Shown here one piece after another: positions 23,707 to 32,322 of a stretch of DNA of 45,257 nt. The DNA is from Microvirga sp. (lineage in GTDB: Bacteria; Pseudomonadota; Alphaproteobacteria; Rhizobiales; Beijerinckiaceae). The notes under the pieces are model-generated. The model was not told the origin of the DNA. It searched no databases and saw only the letters and a program-made list of their open reading frames with translations. The stretch is from positions 1 to 45,257 of the forward strand of contig NZ_JACXAB010000034.1 in assembly GCF_014699075.1 (NCBI RefSeq), given 5' to 3'. The position numbers were made by a program, and so were the translations under genes. Numbering within the stretch: the stretch's first letter is position 1; every line of letters starts with the position of its first letter.

Positions 23707-24705
23707 ATGAAGACCACGATTTCACGCCGTACCCTCCTTGCCGGTGCCATCTCGGCTCCGGCCATCCTCACGCTGACCCGTGGCGCGAGTGCCGCCACCA
23801 ACCTCACGCTGGGCCACAACGCGGCTCCCGGCAACCCGCGCAGCATCGCGACCGAGCGCTTCGGCGAGTTGGTCAAGGAAAGGTCCGGCGGCAACATCAG
23901 CGTCCGCGTCGCCGGGTCCGAGCAGCTCGGCAACGAGCAATCTCTGCTCACAAGCCTTCGAACCGGCGCCGTCAGCATGACGGTCAACAGCCAGGGCTCC
24001 ACATCGGCGCTCATACCGGAACTCGCTGCACTCGGTCTGCCCTTCCTATTCGCAGACAGCGCGGCTGCCTTCAGGGTGCTCGAGGGTCCGATCGGCGAGG
24101 AACTCGCCCAGCGCTTCGCCAAGGTCCAGATGGTGCCTCTCGGCTGGTGGGACAACGGCATTCGCCATATCACGAATAGCAAGCGGCCGATCGTGAAGCC
24201 TGCTGATCTGAAAGGCCTCAAGATCCGCACGCCGCCCGACCCGATGACGATCGACATCTTCCAGGCGCTCGGCGCCGGAACCGAGCAGATCAGCTTCGGC
24301 GAGCTCTACATTGCGCTCCAGCAGGGCGTGGTCGACGGTCAGGAGAACCCGCTCACCAACATCGCAAGCTCGAAGCTTTTCGAGGTGAACAAGTTCATCA
24401 GCCTGTCGGGACACAAGTGGGAAAGCTCACCCTTCCTGATGTCGCAGATCACCTGGACCCGCCTGCCCGCGCCGGAGAGAGAGATCATCAAGACCGCGGC
24501 CAAGGAAGCAGGCGACCTGCAACGCAAGCTGTTTGCCGAGAACGAGGCGAAGTTCAACACCCAGTTCAGGGCCGATCCGAACCTGGCGGTCAACGAGGTC
24601 GACAAGCCCGCGTTCCGGGAGGCCTCGGCCAAGGTCGTCGACACCTGGCGCGGGAAGCCCTTCGGCGACTTCGTCGACAAGCTGGTCAAAGCTGCTCAGG
24701 TCTGA
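23707..24705 (+). CDS. dctP: TRAP transporter substrate-binding protein DctP
   Basis: Periplasmic solute receptor, 332 residues. The N terminus SRRTLLAGAISAPAIL is a twin-arginine type signal ending near SAA. The mature chain begins LTLGHNAAPGNPR. The conserved Arg that binds substrate carboxylate is in GLKIRTPPDP near residue 180, and VDGQENPLTN is the usual family motif. It works with the DctQ and DctM genes that follow (4-bp gap, then overlap). A carboxylated substrate is expected from the conserved Arg, likely a sugar acid given the neighbouring enzymes. Confidence 0.93.
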   Translation: MKTTISRRTLLAGAISAPAILTLTRGASAATNLTLGHNAAPGNPRSIATERFGELVKERSGGNISVRVAGSEQLGNEQSLLTSLRTGAVSMTVNSQGSTSALIPELAALGLPFLFADSAAAFRVLEGPIGEELAQRFAKVQMVPLGWWDNGIRHITNSKRPIVKPADLKGLKIRTPPDPMTIDIFQALGAGTEQISFGELYIALQQGVVDGQENPLTNIASSKLFEVNKFISLSGHKWESSPFLMSQITWTRLPAPEREIIKTAAKEAGDLQRKLFAENEAKFNTQFRADPNLAVNEVDKPAFREASAKVVDTWRGKPFGDFVDKLVKAAQV

Positions 24706-24709
24706 TGCC

Positions 24710-25291
24710 ATGACCCGCGTCTCCCCCCTGCCTCATCACGAGGAACCAGCACCGGCCATGGGGGGCGGCGCGCTCACCGTGGCCGACATCATCGACCGCA
24801 CGGTAGGCTTCGTGTGCCGTGCGGTGATCCTGCTGACCGGTCTTGCACTCCTCGTCCTGCTGACAGCCAATGTCGTTGCTCGCTACGTGATGGAGAGCGG
24901 CGGATTCCGCTTCTCCCAGGAACTGCCGGAGCGACTCTTCCCCTGGTTCATCATGGCCGGCGTCGCGCTCGCCGTGCAGAAGGGCGGCCACATGGCTGTG
25001 GAGTCACTGCTCGCTCGCCTCAACCGCAGCGGCGCACGCGTCCTGCTGCTCGTCGGCTTCGTGATTATCATTGCCTCCTACGCCATTCTTGGCTGGGAGG
25101 CCCTCGGGGTCGCCGACATCGTGTCCATTGAGACAAGCCCCGTGCTTGGGCTGTCGAGCAGCTACAGCTACTACGCGCTCGCCCTCGGCTGCCTTGCGGT
25201 TATCCTGACCACTTTCGCGCTTGCTCTGCGGGTCTGGAAGCTCGGCCCTGAGGCCATGCCAACCCCCGATCCAGAGGAGACCGGCATATGA
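24710..25291 (+). CDS. dctQ: TRAP transporter small permease DctQ
   Basis: Protein of 193 residues with four predicted membrane segments (about residues 34-56, 75-95, 110-128 and 150-172). The conserved DctQ elements NVVARYV, SQELPERLFPWFIMAG and KGGHMAVE are present. The ATG at 24710 lies four bases after the dctP stop, and its own stop overlaps the DctM start (ATGA). An N-terminal extension rich in Pro and His (SPLPHHEEPAPAMGG) precedes the first helix. Confidence 0.9.
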   Translation: MTRVSPLPHHEEPAPAMGGGALTVADIIDRTVGFVCRAVILLTGLALLVLLTANVVARYVMESGGFRFSQELPERLFPWFIMAGVALAVQKGGHMAVESLLARLNRSGARVLLLVGFVIIIASYAILGWEALGVADIVSIETSPVLGLSSSYSYYALALGCLAVILTTFALALRVWKLGPEAMPTPDPEETGI

Positions 25292-26547
25292 GCATCATTC
25301 TCGTTGTTGTCTTCACGGTCTTGATGCTGCTGGCGATCCCCGTTGGGCACGCTCTCATCATTGCCGCAGGCGTGACCTTGGCATGGCAGGGCGATCTGCC
25401 GCTGATGATTGTCGCGCAGCAGATGTATCAGCAGACGCAATCCTTTCCGATGCTGGCCCTGCCGTTCTTCATGATGGCCGGCAGCCTGATGCTGGGCGGA
25501 AAGCTCGGGGAGAAACTCCTGGGCTTCGCCACCAAGGCGATGCAGCGCTGGCGCGGGGGACCTCTCTCGACCACCGTCGTGGCCTCCGTCGTCTTCGGCG
25601 GCGTCTCGGGCAGCGCCGTCGCCAATGCCAGCGCCCTCGGGTCGGTGCTCATCCCGTGGCAGAAGCGGCAGGGTTATCCGGCCGGGCTGTGCGCAGCCAA
25701 CAATGCCACGTCGGCAATCATCGACATCATGATCCCGCCGTCGATCCCGCTCATCCTCTATTCTCTGGTGAGTGGCGTCAGCATCGCCGACCTGTTCACC
25801 GCAGGCATCCTGCCCGGTATCCTGCTGGCGGGTGGGCTCATCCTGACGTGCAGCCTCATAGCGCGGCGGCGTGGCATCCACTCGGAGGATCCGGCCGTCA
25901 GTCGGATGGAGCTCCTGAAGCTCGCGGTGCTGAGCGGCCCTGCCCTCCTGATGCCGATCCTGATCCTGCTGGGCTTGCGCTTTGGTATCGCCACGCCCAC
26001 AGAGATCTCGGTGCTGGCGGTCGTCTATGCCCTTGCGCTGAGTGCCTTCTTCTACCGCGACCTGACGTGGAAGCGCTTCTATCACAGCCTGATCGAGTCA
26101 GGCATCGCGACCGGCGTCGTCATGCTCGTGATTATGGGCAGCGCCATCGTGGGCTGGATTCTCACGTTCGACGAGGTTCCGATGCGCTTTGCCGAGTGGG
26201 TCACAGCCACGATCAGCAACCCGCTTCTGGTCATCCTGGCTATGAACGTCCTGCTCCTGATCGTCGGCATGCCGCTCGATCTTCCGCCGGCGATCCTGCT
26301 GCTCGGGCCGATCTTCGTCCCCTTGGCGGCGTCGATTGGCCTGGATCCGGTGCAGCTCGGGATCATCATGGTGCTGAACTTGGGTATCGGTCTTTACACG
26401 CCGCCGATCGGAACCACGCTCTTCATTTCCTCATCGATCGCCCGAGCGTCGCTGGCCGACACCACTCGTGAACTCTGGCCCTTCCTCGCCGTCTCCATGC
26501 TGGTTCTTCTTGCGATGAGTTACATCCCTGCTCTCACGCTCTATTGA
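25288..26547 (+). CDS. dctM: TRAP transporter large permease DctM
   Basis: Protein of 419 residues with about twelve membrane segments, the expected size for DctM. The conserved FGGVSGSAVANASALGSV (after residue 105) and DIMIPPSIPLILYSLVSG (near 150) match the two sodium/substrate hairpin regions of the family, with a second copy around LDLPPAILLLGP and GLYTPPIGTTLF. It drives sodium-dependent uptake of the ligand delivered by DctP. The start overlaps the dctQ stop by four bases. Confidence 0.93.
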   Translation: MSIILVVVFTVLMLLAIPVGHALIIAAGVTLAWQGDLPLMIVAQQMYQQTQSFPMLALPFFMMAGSLMLGGKLGEKLLGFATKAMQRWRGGPLSTTVVASVVFGGVSGSAVANASALGSVLIPWQKRQGYPAGLCAANNATSAIIDIMIPPSIPLILYSLVSGVSIADLFTAGILPGILLAGGLILTCSLIARRRGIHSEDPAVSRMELLKLAVLSGPALLMPILILLGLRFGIATPTEISVLAVVYALALSAFFYRDLTWKRFYHSLIESGIATGVVMLVIMGSAIVGWILTFDEVPMRFAEWVTATISNPLLVILAMNVLLLIVGMPLDLPPAILLLGPIFVPLAASIGLDPVQLGIIMVLNLGIGLYTPPIGTTLFISSSIARASLADTTRELWPFLAVSMLVLLAMSYIPALTLY

Positions 26548-26636
26548 GGCGGGAGGTGTCAGACCGGTCCGGTCGCGGCACCTTTCCCCGAGTTTCGCCT
26601 GCCACGAATGACCTGCCGAGGATCGGCAGCAATGGA

Positions 26637-27524
26637 ATGGACGACATGACACGCATCGCTTTCGTCGGCCTCGGCGCCATGGGCCTGCCCATGGCCGGCA
26701 ATCTCCTGGCGAACGGGTTCGCCGTCACCGGGTACGATCTCAATGCCAAGGCCCTCGACGCCCTCGAAAACGCCGGAGGCAAACGGGCGCTCACGGCCGC
26801 CGAGGCCGCGGCCGGGGCGGATGTCCTGATCCTGATGGTGGTGAACGCCGCCCAGGCCGAGGCGGTGCTCTTCGAGGGCGGCGCCCTTGGATCCCTTCGG
26901 CCCGATGGCGTGGTGGCGCTCATGGCGACCTGCCCGCCAAGCGCAGTGGAAGCGATCGATGACCGCATCCGCAAGGCCGGGCGCCGTCTGATCGACTCCC
27001 CGGTATCGGGAGGAGTTGCGGGTGCCAAGGCGGCAACGCTCACCATCATGGCCGCAGGGCCGAAGAACACGTTCGAGGCCGCGAAACCGGTCTTTGAGGC
27101 GCTCGGCGACAAGGTGTTCCACGTCGGCGAGCGCCCTGGGCAAGGGGCTATGGTGAAAACCGTCAACCAGCTCCTCTGCGGCGTGCACATTGCCGTGGTG
27201 GCGGAGGCTTTCGCCCTGGCGGCGAAGGTCGGCGTCGATCTCAGGATCCTGCTGGAGATCATGAGCGGGTCGTCCGCTTCGAGCTGGATGCTCAAGGACC
27301 GCGGACCGCGCATGCTGGAGACAGAGCCGGAGGTGACGAGCGCGGTCGACATCTTTGTGAAGGATCTCGGCATCGTGCTGGATGCCGGCCGGGACGTGAA
27401 GGCAGCACTGCCCTTGGCGGCGGCGGCCCAGCAGATGTTTCTTGCGACCTCGGGGCGCGGAGACGGCAAGGCGGACGACAGTCAGGTCATCCGATCCTAC
27501 CTTGCCTTGAATGGCATCAAGTAG
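26637..27524 (+). CDS. ltnD: L-threonate dehydrogenase-like NAD-dependent dehydrogenase
   Basis: Beta-hydroxyacid dehydrogenase-family enzyme, 295 residues. The Rossmann start is GLGAMGLPMA, the substrate segment is DSPVSGGVAGAKAATL, and the catalytic Lys is in MVKTVNQLLCG. SSWMLKDRG and SAVDIFVKDLGIV match what I know of LtnD proteins (NSWMFENR, SAVDIFVKDLGLV), which oxidise L-threonate to 2-oxo-tetronate. That product is the substrate of OtnI encoded at 10040. The gene lies 89 bp after dctM in the same direction. The start is uncertain: ATG at 26637 or 26646. A tartronate semialdehyde reductase function is the main alternative. Confidence 0.82.
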   Translation: MDDMTRIAFVGLGAMGLPMAGNLLANGFAVTGYDLNAKALDALENAGGKRALTAAEAAAGADVLILMVVNAAQAEAVLFEGGALGSLRPDGVVALMATCPPSAVEAIDDRIRKAGRRLIDSPVSGGVAGAKAATLTIMAAGPKNTFEAAKPVFEALGDKVFHVGERPGQGAMVKTVNQLLCGVHIAVVAEAFALAAKVGVDLRILLEIMSGSSASSWMLKDRGPRMLETEPEVTSAVDIFVKDLGIVLDAGRDVKAALPLAAAAQQMFLATSGRGDGKADDSQVIRSYLALNGIK

Positions 27525-27813
27525 ACTTACATCGGTATTCTTCCTCCATCGAAGAAGCCCATTCTCTTGGGCCTCTGTCATGATGCTCTTCTCCCGCGGA
27601 GCGATGTGGAGTTCTCTTATGGGTCACGAGCAGGAGATTGGCGCAAGGTGTGGTACGTCTTGCTCGCCCTGGTAAGCCGACGAAGGCTTTTGGGTATGCT
27701 CAGCCTGGGTTCCCTGTCGCCATAAACGGCCAAGTTTCATTGCGGGGGCTTCGTTTCAGGAGCACGGCAATGCAAGACAGTACCGCTGACCATCCCTGCC
27801 GAACCACTACACC
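27525..27813. other. intergenic region between ltnD-like gene and recombinase
   Basis: A short GCCCA/TGGGC stem (27557-27572) with a 6-nt loop may end the TRAP operon. The remaining 240 bp has no supported gene and probably holds the recombinase promoter. Confidence 0.4.
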
Positions 27814-28401
27814 TTGGAACGGGGCAAGCTGATTGGACCCAAACCGCCTCTCAGGGCGAAGGAGATCTGGTCCATTCGGGTCAGGCTCCAGGTTGCTCAT
27901 CGTATTCGGGATTTGGCCCTGTTCAACCTCGCTCTCGACAGCAAGCTGCGCGCCTGTGACCTGGTCGCGCTTCGGGTCGACGATGTGGTCCTCAATGGGC
28001 GGGTGCGGTCTCGAGCAACCATTATGCAGAGAAAAACCGGCCGGCCCGTTCAGTTCGAGATTACGGAGCAGACCCGGGAGGCTGTGGGGCGCTGGCTGGA
28101 GATAAAGGACCTGCATAAGGGCGAGCCGCTGTTTCCGAGTAGAGTCAATCGGCGAAGGCCCATGACGACACGCCAGTACGCTCGCCTGCTAGCGTCCTGG
28201 CTTCGCGCAATTGGGCTCGATCCTTCAGCCTATGGCACCCACTCGCTCCGGCGGACCAAAGCCTCAATGATCTACCGAAGGACAGGCAATCTCCGGGCTG
28301 TCCAGCTTCTGCTCGGCCACACGAAGATCGAGAGCACGGTTCGGTATCTTGGGATTGACGTCGATGACGCCCTTCTGATTGCGGAGCAGGTTGAAATCTA
28401 A
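27814..28401 (+). CDS. short tyrosine recombinase/integrase
   Basis: Protein of about 195 residues consisting only of the catalytic domain. The Arg box LDSKLRACDLVALR is near residue 45, a beta-hairpin Lys is in RKTGRP, HxxR is in THSLRRT, the second His is in LLGHTKIEST, and the Tyr is in VRYLG. The usual N-terminal SAM-like core-binding domain is absent. This compact form recurs in proteobacterial mobile DNA as far as I recall, so it is probably complete and not truncated. The start is TTG at 27814, with no clear ribosome site. A perfect hairpin begins at the stop codon. Confidence 0.8.
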   Translation: MERGKLIGPKPPLRAKEIWSIRVRLQVAHRIRDLALFNLALDSKLRACDLVALRVDDVVLNGRVRSRATIMQRKTGRPVQFEITEQTREAVGRWLEIKDLHKGEPLFPSRVNRRRPMTTRQYARLLASWLRAIGLDPSAYGTHSLRRTKASMIYRRTGNLRAVQLLLGHTKIESTVRYLGIDVDDALLIAEQVEI

Positions 28402-28438
28402 ACTCTGAGGCGGCCCGTCAACGAGCCGCCTCAGAGTT
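28401..28438. repeat. perfect 14-bp inverted repeat immediately after the recombinase
   Basis: AACTCTGAGGCGGC (28401-28414) and GCCGCCTCAGAGTT (28425-28438) pair without mismatch around a 10-nt loop. The first arm includes the last base of the recombinase stop codon. No U-run follows on either strand, so a standard terminator is only one possibility. A recombination or att-type site is another. Confidence 0.7.
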
Positions 28439-28707
28439 CACCAAGCATATCGAAGCAACGTTCGGACTTGAGGCTTAAGCAGCCACGAGGCAAACGACCG
28501 AGGTGTGCCGATTTCGTTGAAACACTCCCGGGCGCTGCCGGGTCCTTCTATTACTAGCGTCAGAGCACCAGGTCAGGACCAGCATTCTGTATGCCAGCAA
28601 CGCGAAAACTGGCACTTGCGGACTTTTTCAACAGTATCTGCCACTAGCGGCCCTTCTCCGCAGGTTGACCGTCACAGCTTACACCCTCATTGGACACCCA
28701 CTTTACC

Positions 28708-29433
28708 TCATGGAGCCTGGGATGCTGTGAAGCCTGCGGGATCAGGTGTACCGGGCTTGATCCGCTCCGCGACCAGAGCCTGCAAGCGCCAGAGGTTGCG
28801 GTCACGGATGCCCTGCTCCTCCAGGTGCGCCACCGTGTTGTGGAGATACTCGGCGCAGGAACCCCAATGGCCGCAGGCCGTCGCCAGCACATCGGCAACC
28901 TGCTCCGGCGGCAGCCTGCCCATGTAGAAGCGCGACTGCCGGTTCATCACGAAGGCAATAGCACGTAGTGGCCCTTGCTCTGTTTGGACGACGATCCACC
29001 GCGGGACGTTGTTGGGTGGCTTCACGGTAATCTCGCGCCGGACCAGCTTGTCCAACTGCCGTTCCAGACTGTCCGAAGGCAACCTGAAAGCGACGCCCTG
29101 GCACATGCCGCCACGGTCGAGGGACATCATCAGCCCAGGTTGCTGTCTGGTGCCGCGGAACCGCTCAATCCGGAAGCAGAACGAACGGTGCCAGCCGCGG
29201 GCTGTGCCCCGCCGCACCTCGACGTGCTCCAGCTCGGGTTTCCAGATCAGGGAGCCATATGCGAAGAGCCATGTGTCCGGCCCGCCTGGATGCGAAACGA
29301 CGAGGCCCTGCACAAGGGCGTCATAGTCCCCATTGGTGTGGTAGGTCCAGGTCGGATCGGGCCCGGGATCCTCCAGAACGCGATGAACCTGTGCCACGTG
29401 TTCTGGCGTAAGCGCCATCCGATGAGATCGCAT
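28708..29433 (-). CDS. gamma-glutamylcyclotransferase, ChaC family
   Basis: Protein of 241 residues. The conserved ChaC entry WLFAYGSLIWKP is near residue 55, and the catalytic Glu is in LVRREITV near residue 133. ChaC enzymes cleave glutathione to 5-oxoproline and Cys-Gly in the cytoplasm. GGAGGGG lies five bases before the ATG at 29433. Its C-terminal coding end has a degenerate relative at 14791-14885. It is followed 41 bp upstream on the map by the next minus-strand gene, which points to separate expression or a loose operon. Confidence 0.88.
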   Translation of the reverse strand: MRSHRMALTPEHVAQVHRVLEDPGPDPTWTYHTNGDYDALVQGLVVSHPGGPDTWLFAYGSLIWKPELEHVEVRRGTARGWHRSFCFRIERFRGTRQQPGLMMSLDRGGMCQGVAFRLPSDSLERQLDKLVRREITVKPPNNVPRWIVVQTEQGPLRAIAFVMNRQSRFYMGRLPPEQVADVLATACGHWGSCAEYLHNTVAHLEEQGIRDRNLWRLQALVAERIKPGTPDPAGFTASQAP

Positions 29434-29474
29434 TAGAGCCCCTCCTGCCAGTCGAATGGCCGTTGCTCCATGGG

Positions 29475-29786
29475 TTAAGCCAGACTCTCGTTGATCTGCA
29501 CCACGGGCTTCACACTGGTGAAGTTCGGGATGTCGGCAAAGATCTCTTTGCCATGCGCCTTCCCCGCTGCCTGAAAGTCCTGCAAGGAGCGAAAGGTGAG
29601 CAAGGCCATTACTTGGTAGGGTGGAGGACTGCCATCGGCTGTGCCAACCCCACGCACCGGTCGCAGGTCTTCAAGACCCATCGGATCCCAACGACTCCGA
29701 ACCAGCGGAAGATGCGTTTGCAGGTAATAGTCCTGATCGAACGATGAGCCGGGCTCGTTCGGGTACATGACATTGACGAGGACCAT
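29475..29786 (-). CDS. EthD family protein
   Basis: Protein of 103 residues, a single ferredoxin-like alpha/beta EthD domain. The sequence begins VLVNVMYPNEPGSSFDQDYY with the characteristic HLPLVRSRW, and ends in PVVQINES. GGGAGGGAACG precedes the ATG at 29786, which rules out a much longer N-terminal reading. EthD proteins accompany some oxidative pathways, but the role of isolated copies is unknown. Confidence 0.85.
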   Translation of the reverse strand: MVLVNVMYPNEPGSSFDQDYYLQTHLPLVRSRWDPMGLEDLRPVRGVGTADGSPPPYQVMALLTFRSLQDFQAAGKAHGKEIFADIPNFTSVKPVVQINESLA

Positions 29787-30027
29787 CGTTCCCTCCCTAT
29801 CTACCGAAGCCGTCACGGAGACATAATCCCGACGAGGAGGCTTTGCCTCCTGACTTGGGTTGCTCCAGCTCGTTTGAAGCTCTGCTCCTGGCAACGAAAG
29901 AGCAACGGGTCCGGGGCGGCTAAAATGGATGAGCCTAATCCGAGCGTTGTGTCGTGCGGCCCGTAGCCGGATTGGAGCCCGAACACCGTCGGAGGGTTGA
30001 AGGATAGGCTCCGAGACAAAGGGCGAG

Positions 30028-30218
30028 GTCAGTAACCTGCTCCGCCGCGCGACGGCTCTCGCTGCTACCCTCATAGCACCGGTGCTTTGGCTCAGACGGG
30101 CGACACGCTGGTCGAGACAGCCGCCGTGCCGTTGCCGCCCGAGAAGCAGATGATGGTCAGGCAGCATGCGCAGCGGCAGAAGCTGTCGGAGGTGCAGACG
30201 GGCGACCCTATCACGTGA
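30028..30218 (+). pseudogene. frameshifted small exported protein
   Basis: One frame encodes a signal-peptide-like SNLLRRATALAATLIAPVL. Beginning at about 30087 a second frame continues with AQTGDTLVETAAVPLPPEKQ and a charged region ending in TGDPIT at a TGA (30216-30218). Removing two T from the run at 30086-30088 would join them as APVLAQTGD, a good signal-peptidase site. No start codon is evident. This looks like a decayed secreted protein gene. The larger minus-strand frame here is an antisense shadow. Confidence 0.4.
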
Positions 30219-30321
30219 ATAGCCCATCCTGGCACACCAAGATCACCTGAACCATCGCTGGCCCGTCGGGTTAATCAGTAGGGCTTGAGAAGAGCTGATC
30301 TATTCTCAGGAGGGAACCTCA

Positions 30322-31026
30322 ATGGTCGACACCTATCGAGCCGCAAGCTCTCAGGACAGGTTTGGCGCTGAACCCCAGTCTTATGGTGGTGAGGCTTCAC
30401 GCAGGCCAGGCTACCCAACGCATGATCTGGAGGCCCGCACTGGCGCACGCCGGAACATTGACGATGAACTCCGCAGGCGCCGGCGGGCTGAGCTGTTCTT
30501 CGAGGACAGCATTGTGCTGCTCAGCATTCTTCTTGGCGGTGCTGTTGGGTACATGACCGCAACGACAGTGCGTCGTACAACGTGGAGTAGCCCTTCAACT
30601 CGCAGGTCTTCACAGAGAAGTGGCGGCAGCCACTTTGTCGGCCACCAGAGCCGGTCACGCACCCAGAGCTCGGTTGAGAAGAACGAAACGACAGACCTGA
30701 TTGCCTCCAACAAGGTCGAAGGCACGGCCGTTTACAACCGTCAGGGCGAGAAGCTTGGGGAAGTCTACAACTTCATGGTCGGCAAACGCTCGGGCGAGGT
30801 CGCCTATGCCATCATGAGCTTCGGGGGCTTTCTCGGGATCGGCCAGAAGTATCACCCGCTGCCGTGGAATGCCCTGACGTATGACACGAGCAAGAAGGGC
30901 TATGTGATCGATGCCGACAAGGAGCGGCTGATGCGGGCGCCGAACTATGCCGCTGGTGAGGAGCCGTTCGCCCGGCCCGAGTACGGGCAGCAGGTGCGGG
31001 ATTACTGGTCGTCGGGGCTCACCTGA
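30322..31026 (+). CDS. PRC-barrel domain membrane-anchored protein
   Basis: Protein of 234 residues. The N-terminal 55 residues are Arg/charged, then one membrane helix (SIVLLSILLGGAVGYMTATT, about residues 63-82), a Ser/Arg-rich linker, and a C-terminal PRC-barrel (about 124-215). The barrel contains VEGTAVYNRQGEKLGEVYNF and GFLGIGQKYHPLPWNAL. AGGAGGGA precedes the ATG. PRC-barrels bind RNA-processing or photosynthetic partners in some proteins, but their role in such stress-type proteins is unknown. The combination with a membrane helix suggests a membrane-associated scaffold. Confidence 0.8.
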   Translation: MVDTYRAASSQDRFGAEPQSYGGEASRRPGYPTHDLEARTGARRNIDDELRRRRRAELFFEDSIVLLSILLGGAVGYMTATTVRRTTWSSPSTRRSSQRSGGSHFVGHQSRSRTQSSVEKNETTDLIASNKVEGTAVYNRQGEKLGEVYNFMVGKRSGEVAYAIMSFGGFLGIGQKYHPLPWNALTYDTSKKGYVIDADKERLMRAPNYAAGEEPFARPEYGQQVRDYWSSGLT

Positions 31027-31108
31027 TCTGCATCCTTGTAGATATTTGCAGGCCCCTGCCGCCCGCGAAAGCCACAGGGCCTGCGGTGCCGGTGGGTTTC
31101 ATTCTACG

Positions 31109-31375
31109 ATGGTTGGCCTGGACCATATGAGCGAGCCTGAGCTGCTTGCCGAGCTCCATCGCGTCGCAGCCGCGTGCGAAAGGCTGAACCAGGAGGTCAG
31201 GCATGCTGCGCACTGGCAGCGCTTTAGGAGCGGCGCCCAAGAGGTTGCTCAAGCAGCTAGGGATGAGCAGACGCTTCTGGCCAAGTTGAGCCGACTGATG
31301 GACCGCAGACGCGCCGTTGAGGGACATTTGATGCGGGTTCGAGGGCAGCTTCGGCCACTGAACAGGAATGAGTAG
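31109..31375 (+). CDS. small helical protein of unknown function (88 aa)
   Basis: Frame with Leu/Glu/Arg heptad-like content (SEPELLAELHRVAAACERL, DEQTLLAKLSRLMDRR), suggesting an alpha-helical or coiled-coil protein. No known domain is recognised. The start could be ATG 31109 or 31127; neither has a strong ribosome site. It lies 82 bp after the PRC-barrel gene in the same direction. Confidence 0.5.
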   Translation: MVGLDHMSEPELLAELHRVAAACERLNQEVRHAAHWQRFRSGAQEVAQAARDEQTLLAKLSRLMDRRRAVEGHLMRVRGQLRPLNRNE

Positions 31376-31563
31376 GAAGCCCTAGGCGGCGGGGTCTTAG
31401 CCCTAAAATTAATGATGTTTAGGCTGCTCTTCATGCAACTGTCGCTGGGAAGGCAGTCACACACCGGTGATCCGGCTCGCCAAGGTCCGCGGGCCGTTTG
31501 CCAGGTGAGTGATTGTTGCCGGGACCATCTGGCCCGCTACCTTGTTGTTTGGAATTTACTGCA

Positions 31564-32322
31564 TCACTCCGCTGCGTCCATGATGGCGTCTTGAGAGCGC
31601 CCGTTCACATGCTGCTGTGCCCACATGGCGGCTTGGGTCCGGTTAGACACCTTGACCTTCCTCAAGATCGCTTTGACATGAACTTTGACGGTCGCTTCAG
31701 CCAGCCCCAGCTCTCGCGCAATTACCTTGTTCGCGGCGCCTTGGGTGATGAGATGCAGGATCTGGGCTTCGCGGCTGGACAAGCTCTTCCCGCTAAGACC
31801 ATCTTTGGTTGGCACAGCGGCAGCCGGTACTCCGTAGCTTCGGGGCTGTGCATTCAGCAGAGCCAAGCCCACCTCTGCGGGGACAAACCTTTCCCCGAGC
31901 ACAACCAGCTCAAGAGCCAGGATGAGAGCTTCATGGCTCATTGTGGTTGGGCACAGTCCATCGAGACCCGCTTGGAAGGCTTGGATGACAGCAGCGGGAT
32001 CCAAATGGTCGCTCAGGAGAGCCGTCCGGGCATAAGGCCATCGCATCTTGAGGCGGTTGACGATCCCGCACACGTCGTCCGCAGCTTGGTCAGTGTAGAT
32101 CAAGCAGAGAGCAGACGGCGCTGCGGTCTGTTCATCGGCCTCTGCCGAGATGACGAACCGGGTACCTAAAAGGATGCGCTCGATGCCGCTGCGGATGAGG
32201 TTGTTCTGACAGACCAGAACGGTCGCGACATGAGAGGCGGCCTGTTGGGCGAGCGGGCGGGCGTGCTCGCGAGAAACAGCATCCTGGATCATGGATTGTG
32301 CATCCCTCATGGTGCTCACCAT
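31564..32322 (-). CDS. LuxR family regulator with degenerate receiver domain
   Basis: Protein of about 252 residues. The C-terminal LuxR/NarL HTH is clear: LSSREAQILHLITQGAANKVIARELGL followed by VKVHVKAILRKV. The N-terminal half resembles a receiver fold (VATVLVCQNNLIRSGIERIL), but the acidic pair is NN instead of DD/DE. The usual phospho-acceptor stretch reads LCLIYTDQAA with no convincing Asp at the expected place. It is likely an orphan, phosphorylation-independent regulator. The start is uncertain (32322, 32310 or 32295). Confidence 0.8.
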   Translation of the reverse strand: MVSTMRDAQSMIQDAVSREHARPLAQQAASHVATVLVCQNNLIRSGIERILLGTRFVISAEADEQTAAPSALCLIYTDQAADDVCGIVNRLKMRWPYARTALLSDHLDPAAVIQAFQAGLDGLCPTTMSHEALILALELVVLGERFVPAEVGLALLNAQPRSYGVPAAAVPTKDGLSGKSLSSREAQILHLITQGAANKVIARELGLAEATVKVHVKAILRKVKVSNRTQAAMWAQQHVNGRSQDAIMDAAE

